A DNA stretch of 34,492 nt from positions 1-34,492 of the forward strand of contig JACOZQ010000013.1 in the NCBI GenBank assembly GCA_016181275.1. Direction: 5' to 3'. The position numbers were made by a program, and so were the translations under genes. The notes below the pieces were generated by a model. It worked only from the letters and a program-made list of their open reading frames with translations, was not told where the DNA came from and did not search any database. Source of the DNA: Candidatus Woesearchaeota archaeon (lineage in GTDB: Archaea; Nanobdellota; Nanobdellia; SCGC-AAA011-G17; ARS1403). Below are positions 16,542-23,648 of the stretch, piece by piece; the stretch's first letter is position 1; every line of letters begins with the position of its first letter.

Positions 16542-18314
16542 TCAACAAAACAACTTTAATGCTTCATCAATCAATATTCTAGTTCTTTTTTCTATATCCT
16601 CAATAACCCATTCTTTTTTATTATGTAGAGGGTAGATTTTTCCATTTAGAAATAAATTATTTTTATAACCTATATTTTTACCTTTTTTGTCTTTTCTATC
16701 TCTTTTTTTATCAAATGAAAGGTTTGATAGATTAGAATTGTATGCGGTCATAGTAAGATTTCCTAATTTATGCACGAATTGTTCCTGTAATTTTTTAGCT
16801 TCTTCCTTATCTCCATTTGCGATCATATTTACCCATTCTTTTGGAAGTCTTTCTCCTTCTGGAAGTATATGTTCTATCGTAAATACATATTTTTCTTTTT
16901 CTCTCCTCCAGAGATCTATTTCACTTTCTTTTGTAAAATTTTCTTCCTCTATCTTACAAAGGATATATCTCGCTGCCTCGCTATTAATTTCGTAAATATT
17001 ACTTTCTAACTTTTCCCTAAAAATATCATCACTAGCATATCTCTCTGGATTTGTTAAGAAATTTCTTATTATTTCAAGACTAATATTTTTCTTATTTTTC
17101 TCACATTCTTCTACTAATCCTACAAATATGTTGTCCAAATTTCTTGTAGCAGGATAATCTGTTAAACTTCTTCTAACAAAATATTTGCTTAAAAAAGAAA
17201 TAGCTTCTTTTAACAATTCTTTATTATTTTTGAATTCAGTAAGCAAATAAAGAAGAAATATATAAGATGGTGCTCCGCTAATATGAAGTAAATCTATAAA
17301 CTCTTTACATAGTTCATCATTTTCTTCTGGATTAATAAATCTACCAAATGTATATGATTTACTTTTAAGATCGTTAAGCAATGAAAGAGCATCTTTTTTT
17401 ATTAATTGCTCATAAATGTTAATTAAATTTGATTTTGTTGCCTTCCCTTCTTTGATTTTTACTTTAATATTATCATTATGCTTAAATGCATTATAATAAT
17501 GCCTTAAAAATCTCTCTTGAATTTTTGGGTCTTCTGTTAAGTTATCAATAACTATTTTCCATTCTTCAAAAGCATCATCCATCGTTCTTGATTTGTTTTT
17601 TTCAAGATTTGAAAGTAAGCTATTTTTTATTAAATCTATAGCAGATAAAGGTACTCCTCTATTATTTATACTTTCAAATAGATTAAAAGCATCAGAATTG
17701 GTGTTTACTTCTATTTTTATTATATGAGAAGAATTAATTTTATCCAATAGTTTTCTAACTTCATTAAAGGGGTATGATTCCAACTTTGTTGAAAAGAAAG
17801 AATAAGCTTTGTATAATCTTCTATTCCCCAAGTTTTTTGGTTTCCCGTCTTTTACATCTAATATCCCAGATTCTTCTAAAATTTCTTTATAATCTTCAAA
17901 ATTATTATTTTGGTAAGAAAGTTCCAGTTTTGTTTCTTTAGGTTTTTTCTTTTGAACTAATCTGTATTTCAAATTTATTAATTCTGATTTGAATTCATCA
18001 TCATCTTTTTTCTCTATAGATAATCTTGCATGAATAGCTGCATACAATAAAGAAAGAGTGGTTAATCTTTGTTGCCCATCAATTATTTCTAATATTGGAC
18101 TGAGAACTGTTTCAGTAGTTTTATTAACACAGATTATTGATCCTAAAAAAGGCCCTTCTTCAGAACCATTTTCTCCCATGATATCATTAAACAGATCATC
18201 CCAATTTTCTTTTCTCCACGTGTATTCTCTTTGATATTTAGGAATAACATATTTTATAGCTAATTCTGGTGAGAATAACTCATGGATTGGGATATCTTTC
18301 GCAGATTGGATCAT
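16542..18314 (-). CDS. DUF262/DUF1524 (GmrSD-like) modification-dependent nuclease
   Basis: The 590-aa single-chain protein has an N-terminal DUF262 ParB/Srx-like NTPase domain (YVIPKYQREYTW near 22-33, LEIIDGQQRLTTLSLLYAAI with DGQQR at 80-84), a helical middle and a C-terminal HNH domain (TIEHILP with H482, then HKLGNLTMTAYNSNLSN near 516-532). GmrSD-type type IV enzymes cleave DNA with modified cytosines, so it would complement the neighbouring R-M system against phages that escape by base modification. All expected motifs are intact. It is transcribed toward the HEPN operon. Confidence 0.85.
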   Translation of the reverse strand: MIQSAKDIPIHELFSPELAIKYVIPKYQREYTWRKENWDDLFNDIMGENGSEEGPFLGSIICVNKTTETVLSPILEIIDGQQRLTTLSLLYAAIHARLSIEKKDDDEFKSELINLKYRLVQKKKPKETKLELSYQNNNFEDYKEILEESGILDVKDGKPKNLGNRRLYKAYSFFSTKLESYPFNEVRKLLDKINSSHIIKIEVNTNSDAFNLFESINNRGVPLSAIDLIKNSLLSNLEKNKSRTMDDAFEEWKIVIDNLTEDPKIQERFLRHYYNAFKHNDNIKVKIKEGKATKSNLINIYEQLIKKDALSLLNDLKSKSYTFGRFINPEENDELCKEFIDLLHISGAPSYIFLLYLLTEFKNNKELLKEAISFLSKYFVRRSLTDYPATRNLDNIFVGLVEECEKNKKNISLEIIRNFLTNPERYASDDIFREKLESNIYEINSEAARYILCKIEEENFTKESEIDLWRREKEKYVFTIEHILPEGERLPKEWVNMIANGDKEEAKKLQEQFVHKLGNLTMTAYNSNLSNLSFDKKRDRKDKKGKNIGYKNNLFLNGKIYPLHNKKEWVIEDIEKRTRILIDEALKLFC

Positions 18315-18339
18315 TTTTTTATTAAAATAAATCTTCTAT

Positions 18340-19797
18340 TTAAGATTTACCTTTACCCCCTATTCTTTCAAGCTCATTCACAATCAAAACCTCTGCCAAA
18401 GTATCCAACTCACAATATTTCAATAATGCTTTTCTAACATCTTTCTCATTATTATAAGCCATATTATAAAATTCAACCGAAGCAGTTCCACCGTCTCCAA
18501 TCTCCAGATTTTCATAACTTTCACCACATAAAGCAGGAAGAACCTTCTTTATTGAAGCACTACCTTGTTGTTTAGGATTATAATAGCTAAATTCTCTGAA
18601 GGGAATAAGCAAATCAATAATTCTTTTCAGGACATTTTCAATCCATTTCTTATGCTCTGGAAAAGCTTCTGCTAACTCTTTTAATCTTCCAATTTCAAAA
18701 CTCTGATTATAAACAACAACACTTCCTTTATCTCCAATTACTTTTTTTAAAGCCAAAATAAACTCCTCTCTTGGATCTTTATTTCCATTATAAAGAAATT
18801 CGTAATGCTTTGGCTTTTCTCCTTCCTTCTCAACAACATGCAAAGAAAACTGAAAACAAACCTGGGAGTAAGGCTTTAATCCGTCAAACATGGGACAGGC
18901 AGTGGAAAAAGTCTCAAAATCAAGATAATAAAGAGGATATTGCAGTTTCTTCATAAAATCTTTAATTCCTTTTTTATCAACATAAATCTTTCCATTAGTC
19001 TCGCAATCTCTTTGAATCTTCTGTTTCCCATTCAACTTAATATCTTCTGGAATGTCCTTTATTTTTTCAACTCCATTCTCAAATAATTTACAGCTTAATT
19101 TTCCACCACGATAAAGACAAAATACATGATTTTCTGGCAAATCAACACAACCTTCAGCAAAACAATCATGAAAACCATCTTTGAATATTTTAACCAAAGA
19201 AAGTCCTGCTTTTGGAGGAGCTTTCAAAGAAACAAAATCAAATAATTCCTTAATTCTGTTTTCAATACCTTTAATGGCTTTCTCAACATCATCGGTTATT
19301 TCTTCTTTCTCAAATAATTTGTTAACGTCAACTCCTCCATTTCTTACAAAATCCTTGTTTATATGAAGAAGAAAGCATTTTCTTATCTTTAAGCCATTGC
19401 CCTCATAAACATATTTCTGAAAAGAGACATCATGAACATTAATATCCTTGACTTTGGTGCCTGATTTTATTTCTATAATATCCCACTTATCTCCAACAGG
19501 AACTAAAATATCAGCTCTTGAGAAGCAGTTATTAAACTCAAATCCTGCTTCAAATAAAGGCTTTTTCTTCCTCAAAGCCTCTTTACTTTCCTTGATATTC
19601 TCTTTGTAGTCTGTGGGCAAATCTATGCCTTCTCGAAAGAGCATTTTAGCCATTTGACCTACCTTATCTCCTTCCTTGAACTTGAACTCTTCAGCCAGAG
19701 TAGCTTTCCTTATCTTCTCAGGCTGGTTAAAAACAATCCATAAATATCTTGGACATTCCAGACCAACAAGATAATTTGACTTTGTTAAGGCTCTCAT
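18340..19797 (-). CDS. DUF2779 nuclease (PD-(D/E)XK plus DEDD exonuclease-like domains)
   Basis: The 485-aa protein opens TKSNYLVGLECPRYLW, a start like Cas4/RecB-family nucleases. D96 (SRADIL), E109 and K111 (IIEIKSG) form a PD-(D/E)XK site. Residues about 285-480 match the DUF2779 pattern, an RNase H-like DEDD exonuclease fold: YYLDFETFSTACPMFDG, VVVYNQSFEIGRLKEL, YNPKQQGSASIKKVLP and LKYCELDTLAEVLIV. A Cys-rich segment (CFAEGC...FC...SC, about 213-240) may bind metal. It lies 25 bp upstream of the GmrSD-like gene in the same direction. The biological role of the family is not established. Confidence 0.75.
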   Translation of the reverse strand: MRALTKSNYLVGLECPRYLWIVFNQPEKIRKATLAEEFKFKEGDKVGQMAKMLFREGIDLPTDYKENIKESKEALRKKKPLFEAGFEFNNCFSRADILVPVGDKWDIIEIKSGTKVKDINVHDVSFQKYVYEGNGLKIRKCFLLHINKDFVRNGGVDVNKLFEKEEITDDVEKAIKGIENRIKELFDFVSLKAPPKAGLSLVKIFKDGFHDCFAEGCVDLPENHVFCLYRGGKLSCKLFENGVEKIKDIPEDIKLNGKQKIQRDCETNGKIYVDKKGIKDFMKKLQYPLYYLDFETFSTACPMFDGLKPYSQVCFQFSLHVVEKEGEKPKHYEFLYNGNKDPREEFILALKKVIGDKGSVVVYNQSFEIGRLKELAEAFPEHKKWIENVLKRIIDLLIPFREFSYYNPKQQGSASIKKVLPALCGESYENLEIGDGGTASVEFYNMAYNNEKDVRKALLKYCELDTLAEVLIVNELERIGGKGKS

Positions 19798-19848
19798 TAC
19801 AGAATAAAGAGGAAAGACATTATTTATAAATATTGCAGAATTAACCTT

Positions 19849-20098
19849 CTAAGTTACTTTTTTAATATTTAATTGATAGGCATTTCCGTGTTTTGTTTTT
19901 CCATAAAAAATAATTAATTCCTCTTTTATCAAGTCTTTTAAAACATCCTCAACATAGCCTTTCAAATGTGAGGGTATGCTCGTTGTTAATCTTTCATGCA
20001 ATAAATGTCCTTTGCTAAATGCTTTTTTAGAATATAATTTTTTTCTTTAGTTTATCATAGTCTGCTTCTGACAGTTTTACACTTATAAGATGAATATT
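19849..20098 (-). pseudogene. Frameshifted small wHTH-like protein
   Basis: Two reading frames join if one A is removed from a run of seven A (about 20038-20044). The first, NIHLISVKLSEADYDKLKKK, would continue as LYSKKAFSKGHLLHERLTTS...LKGYVEDVLKDLIKEELIIFYGKTKHGNAYQLN, about 83 aa in all. The C-terminal part looks like a winged-helix domain. There is no clear ATG. It is either a decayed gene or a homopolymer sequencing error. It diverges from the intact wHTH gene at 20194. Confidence 0.45.
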
Positions 20099-20160
20099 AA
20101 TATAAGGGTATTTAATTATTCTTATTAATATTTATAGCCTATATCAGCTAATAATAGAAA

Positions 20161-20172
20161 TATTTAAATACT
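20161..20172 (+). promoter_or_regulatory. TATA box for the wHTH gene
   Basis: TATTTAAATACT about 28 nt before the ATG at 20194, giving a leaderless start. The segment 20100-20160 is AT-rich with no other gene seen. Confidence 0.55.
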
Positions 20173-20193
20173 AATTATTATTGCTATTTTCCT

Positions 20194-20517
20194 ATGAAAG
20201 ATACGATTTTTTTGGAAACATTTGGAGACAGTTCTATTAACAGAGTATTGGATTTCTTAGTAGTTAATGAAGATTTTGATTATAGCATGACAGATATCGC
20301 TGCTCAATCTGGCGTCGGATACTCTACCTTAAAATTGTTTTGGAATAAATTGGAAAAAAATCGAATAGTTATGCAAACCAGGGTTGTTGGAAGAGCCAAG
20401 ATGTATAGAATTTGTTTAGAAAACCCTGTTGTTAAAAAATTTAGGGATTTTTACTGGGAAACTACGAAACAAAAAATTAGAAGTGAGATAAATAAAGAAG
20501 AAGTAATTACTGTTTGA
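20194..20517 (+). CDS. Winged helix-turn-helix transcriptional regulator
   Basis: The 107-aa protein has a compact wHTH: RVLDFLVVNEDFDYSMTDIAAQSGVGYSTLKLFWNKLEKNRIVMQTRVVGRAKMYRI. The sequence covers helix 1, the HTH and a basic wing. A charged C-terminal helix may mediate dimerisation. It is the last island gene and lies between the frameshifted small gene and tRNA-Leu. Autoregulation or regulation of the divergent remnant is plausible but not shown. Confidence 0.7.
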   Translation: MKDTIFLETFGDSSINRVLDFLVVNEDFDYSMTDIAAQSGVGYSTLKLFWNKLEKNRIVMQTRVVGRAKMYRICLENPVVKKFRDFYWETTKQKIRSEINKEEVITV

Positions 20518-20532
20518 TTTTTGATTAAAATT

Positions 20533-20615
20533 GCGAGAGACAGGATTCGAACCTGCGCACCCACTAAGGGACTGGCACCTCAAGCCAGCACATTTGACCA
20601 CTCTGTCACTCCCGC
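20533..20615 (-). tRNA. tRNA-Leu (GAG)
   Basis: The acceptor arms GCGGGAG and CTCTCGC pair with one G-U. The anticodon stem CTGGC/GCCAG encloses a 7-nt loop TTGAGGT with anticodon GAG. There is a long class II variable arm (CCCTTAGTGGG) and the T-arm GGTTCGAATCC. No CCA is encoded and there is no intron. A tRNA-Leu between rpoD and eL18 is conserved in haloarchaeal S9 operons. Here the island begins at its 3' end. Confidence 0.95.
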
Positions 20616-20654
20616 ACTAAACTAAAAAACATTCATTAGAAAGAGATTATAAAT

Positions 20655-21419
20655 TTATTTTATTTGCTTATCCAGGTCTTTTAATTTATCTTCCATAATT
20701 TTTAATGCCAAACTCGAAATTTTTTTAATGTCTAATTGGCCCCAAGATTCCAAAGTAAAAATAAAATCTGAATTGCTGTACTCTATTTGGATATTATTTC
20801 TCTCGCAGATCTGCTCGTCTGCCTCTGTCCATGAAGAAATATCTTTTATCTCCAATTTATTTCCACTAATTGCTAAATTATTTGACTGCTGAGCTGCTTC
20901 CTTTATTTTTGAATCCTTATTTGCTTTCAATGATGGAAATTGAGAATAATATGCTAATCCTGGAGAGAATTTTGAATGGTTTTTTCCTTTTCCCAATGTT
21001 GCTATTGCCTCTAACTCGAGATTTTGGCCTTTTAACAAAATGGTTATTGGCATCTCGGGATAGATTGGCTTGATCTTGCTGTCTTTTGATTTTATATCTT
21101 TTGCAAAAACAGTACAAGGCCCTTTTGCTTGGAGCATCATTTTTACCTGGCATGAAGAGCAGCCCTTACCCTTGCATTTGCATTCTTCTTTCAAATTATA
21201 TCCCTGCAGATCCGTCGATAAAGGCAACAATCCTAATCTGTGAGCTATCATCTCATCGTATAATGCAGAATTATTTTTGCTGAAAGTTACTTCATCTATC
21301 GCCATCACAGGAACTTCTTCCATGATTAATCTTCTTAGGGCATTTACCAATGATGTTTCTGTGTCTGCAATCAAATAAATGATTTTGTCTTCTGTTTGTT
21401 TTAATATTTTGATATTCAT
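20655..21419 (-). CDS. rpoD: DNA-directed RNA polymerase subunit D (Rpb3)
   Basis: The 254-aa product shows the alpha-like dimerisation region ADTETSLVNALRRLIMEEVPVMAIDEV and DEMIAHRLGLLPLSTDL. An inserted Cys cluster (C80, C82, C87, C90; CKCKGKGCSSC) is the counterpart of the archaeal RpoD Fe-S/zinc domain. It nucleates polymerase assembly with L, N and P. Its ATG overlaps the stop of the upstream 58-aa ORF (ATGA), so translation of the two is coupled. Confidence 0.95.
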   Translation of the reverse strand: MNIKILKQTEDKIIYLIADTETSLVNALRRLIMEEVPVMAIDEVTFSKNNSALYDEMIAHRLGLLPLSTDLQGYNLKEECKCKGKGCSSCQVKMMLQAKGPCTVFAKDIKSKDSKIKPIYPEMPITILLKGQNLELEAIATLGKGKNHSKFSPGLAYYSQFPSLKANKDSKIKEAAQQSNNLAISGNKLEIKDISSWTEADEQICERNNIQIEYSNSDFIFTLESWGQLDIKKISSLALKIMEDKLKDLDKQIK

Positions 21420-21592
21420 TTTCTGACGTAATCTCTGGATTTTAAGCTTCTTAAATTTATGTTTTCATTTATTATATCTCTTATTAATTTATCATCTAAT
21501 AGTTCTGGCTCTCCTAAAGTTAATGTTGCGTAAAGATCGCTTAATTGATTTTTAAATAATGCTAATCTTTCAGCGGTATAATATTCTCTCAT
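21416..21592 (-). CDS. 58-aa ORF between uS11 and rpoD
   Basis: [20 protein letters not shown]... ends with RSLKSRDYVRK. It overlaps the uS11 stop by 1 nt (TAATG) and the rpoD start by 3 nt (ATGA). A strong purine-rich GGGGGAGGAG sits 5' of its start inside the end of uS11. It is predicted to be two or three helices with no motif I recognise. The overlaps on both sides argue that it is really translated. Its function is unknown. Confidence 0.7.
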   Translation of the reverse strand: MREYYTAERLALFKNQLSDLYATLTLGEPELLDDKLIRDIINENINLRSLKSRDYVRK

Positions 21593-22030
21593 TATACTCT
21601 CCTCCCCCTTTTCCCGCCCGATTTCTTGCAGCCACCATGAGCTACTGGAGTTACATCCTCTATTGTACCAATCTTGAATCCAGACCTTGACAAAGCTCGA
21701 ATTGCTGCCTGAGCTCCCGGACCTGCTGTCATCGGACCTTCATGGCCGCCAGGCGCCCTGACTCGAATCATTAAAGCATTTATTCCTTTTTCTTTGCACT
21801 GCTCTGCCACAATTTTTGCTGCTGTCATTGCAGCTGTCGGCGAACTTTCCATTCTATGAGCTTTTACAACCATTCCGCCAGATGCTTTTGCCAATGTTTC
21901 TGAGCCAGTTATATCCGTAATCCACTTATTCTAATCGCAACTAGAACAATACATGGAGTATAGTATTATTATAACTGGCAAAGATATGGGCAATTCCCCA
22001 TCTTAATTTTCTCTCTCTCTGTTCTACCAT
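21592..22030 (-). CDS. rps11: Small ribosomal subunit protein uS11, split by a 31-nt intron
   Basis: Exon 1 (22030-21951) encodes [20 protein letters not shown], then NNTILH and the first two bases of a Val codon. Exon 2 (21919-21592) begins with the last base and reads [18 protein letters not shown], then the conserved [23 protein letters not shown]-like [14 protein letters not shown] and [18 protein letters not shown]. Joined, they give a full-length 135-aa uS11 with the invariant HVTDITG at the junction. Unspliced, the frame stops within four codons (LF then TAG). A TTG start at 21894 would give only a 100-aa protein missing about 35 N-terminal residues. GGAGG lies just upstream of the ATG, inside the preceding nuclease-like gene. 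Confidence 0.9.
21920..21950 (-). other. Putative archaeal bulge-helix-bulge mRNA intron
   Basis: The RNA folds into the tRNA-splicing-endonuclease substrate form. A 10-bp intron hairpin UUGUUCUAGU/AUUAGAAUAA (21949-21940 with 21935-21926) is closed by UGCG. Bulge 1 is GU^A (21952-21950), the 4-bp central helix is CCAU/GUGG (21956-21953 with 21925-21922), and bulge 2 is AU^U (21921-21919). Cutting after the second nucleotide of each 3-nt bulge removes exactly 31 nt and restores the uS11 frame. The immediate outer helix is weak, but a perfect 10-bp exon-exon stem (GCCAGUUAUA at 21979-21970, UAUAACUGGC at 21913-21904) brackets it. Confidence 0.8.
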
Positions 22031-22034
22031 TAAT

Positions 22035-23456
22035 TCATTTTCCTCCGATAATATTATTTAACCTTTCAAAATCTTGATTTATAAATATATCGTCTATTGC
22101 TATTGTTTGCTCTTTTACAAATTTCTTTATTCTATATTCTAATTGTAAATTGATAGGCATTTCGATGGCTATATAGGTTAATATCTTTGGGAATCTTTTC
22201 TTAATTTTTATAAACCTATAGTCTAAAAGAAATATTTTTTGTTTCCAGTTATTGCCGAATTTTCTGCTTTCAGTATCATGAAATTTTGTCGCTTCTATTA
22301 TTATTATTAAATTGTCTTTATCTTCTATTAATAAGTCAACATTGACGATTCCATTTTTAGTCTCTATGTTTTCATGAATTTTTATCTTTTCCGAAATACT
22401 TTTTTGTTTCTGTAAAAATCTAATAATTTTTTCTTCCTGTTCATTTGGCAACATTTTTTTTAAATTATTTAATGCCCCCTTTCTATAAGAAAACATTGAT
22501 TCTTTTGTGTGCAAAAATTTGTTTATGGCTTCTTCTTCGGATATATTTTTTATTTCTTTATTAAAAAATTCTGAGAATATTTCTGCATTACCTCTGCTTA
22601 ACGAATAAATCAAATTTTCATAATTATATATTTTTGCTTTGCTTATTGAACTAATTTTTCTTTCTAGTTCTCTTTGAGTTAATCCTGCCAATATTCTAAA
22701 GATCATAATTGCTTGCGGATTGTTTTGCAAGATTTCCGGAGTTATTTTTGTGAATTGGCTTGTTTCTTTTTTTATGATTTGAAAATATTTCAAGAAATCT
22801 TCGGCTTTCATTTCTTTGATTCTTTTCCAATTTAATACATTTGTTGGCTTTATTTTTCTTGTATTCTTCCATTTTTGCCATCTATTTTTTAGCTCTTCTG
22901 AATCTATTTCTTTGTAATCTTTCCTGATTATTTTTTCTATTTTTTCTGAATATCTTCTTGCAGTTGCTCTCCATCTTAACTTTCTGTATCCATTTTCTAA
23001 TTCTTCTGCTGTCATTTTTGCTATCTTTGCTTTATTCGCAAATTCTTTCTGTGTCAATCCCAAAATTATTCTTAAAGGCAATATTACTCTACTATCTTGC
23101 AATAATAAGGAGGAAGGAAAATAATTGAAGTTTTTAGTATCCCCTTTTATCTTTTCATACAAATCTTTAAATTCATCAAAACCTTTATTTGATAATTTCT
23201 CAATATGATTTGTTAGATCTGATTCTATCTTGATATTATTTAAGCTGTTATAATTTAATATGAATTCTTTTTCAGTTACTTTGCCTAACAGATTTAGCCT
23301 ATTGAAAAGCTTGAATGTTTTATCGGCGATGTTTTTTGCACCCTTTTCTCCTATTTTTGACTTTTTATGCTCTAAATTATAAATCCATGGATAAGCAATA
23401 TTCAATTCACTTGCAAATTTATTTGTAGTATATCCCGCAATTGTCTTAAATATCAC
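22035..23456 (-). CDS. Triple-HTH protein with a PD-(D/E)XK-like C-terminal domain
   Basis: The protein is at least 473 aa. Three XRE-like HTH units recur: IFKTIAGYTTNKFASELNI (residue 2), LRIILGLTQKEFANKAKIA (about 128) and FRILAGLTQRELERKISSI (about 253). The C-terminal domain (about 360-460) has VDLLIEDKDNLIIIIEATKFHD, with D374, E388 and K391, then a basic helix and strands. The pattern resembles Vsr/DUF559-type nuclease-like folds. The GTG start at 23456 is the only standard start, but the frame stays open upstream and still resembles the pre-HTH segment of the other repeats (FPYEIFLKDSSSIVIFK), so the true start may be a non-standard codon. A guest between uS4 and uS11; its stop lies 4 nt from the uS11 ATG. 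Confidence 0.65.
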   Translation of the reverse strand: MIFKTIAGYTTNKFASELNIAYPWIYNLEHKKSKIGEKGAKNIADKTFKLFNRLNLLGKVTEKEFILNYNSLNNIKIESDLTNHIEKLSNKGFDEFKDLYEKIKGDTKNFNYFPSSLLLQDSRVILPLRIILGLTQKEFANKAKIAKMTAEELENGYRKLRWRATARRYSEKIEKIIRKDYKEIDSEELKNRWQKWKNTRKIKPTNVLNWKRIKEMKAEDFLKYFQIIKKETSQFTKITPEILQNNPQAIMIFRILAGLTQRELERKISSISKAKIYNYENLIYSLSRGNAEIFSEFFNKEIKNISEEEAINKFLHTKESMFSYRKGALNNLKKMLPNEQEEKIIRFLQKQKSISEKIKIHENIETKNGIVNVDLLIEDKDNLIIIIEATKFHDTESRKFGNNWKQKIFLLDYRFIKIKKRFPKILTYIAIEMPINLQLEYRIKKFVKEQTIAIDDIFINQDFERLNNIIGGK

Positions 23457-23589
23457 TATTGATGAGCTATCTTTAAGAAATATTTCATAAGGAAAATTAG
23501 TGAAATTATCTGTTTCTTTTTTTAATCTTCTAAATATTATTATTGTCTTTTTATATGTTATATTTATAATTGTATTACTATATCTTTAG

Positions 23590-23602
23590 TATTTATATAA
23601 TC
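23590..23602 (-). promoter_or_regulatory. TATA-like box upstream of the triple-HTH gene
   Basis: TTATATAAATACT would place a start of transcription near 23570, over 100 nt before the GTG at 23456 and consistent with a longer coding region. The rest of 23457-23648 is this open frame and AT-rich spacer. Confidence 0.4.
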
Positions 23603-23648
23603 TGCTATTATTCTTTTTAAGAAATAATTAATATCGGTTTTAAGAATT

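Noticed and set aside
21592-21894. Taking uS11 as a 100-aa protein from the TTG at 21894
   Set aside because: It would lack the conserved N-terminal third. That part is present upstream in another frame and rejoins exactly when the 31-nt insert is removed.
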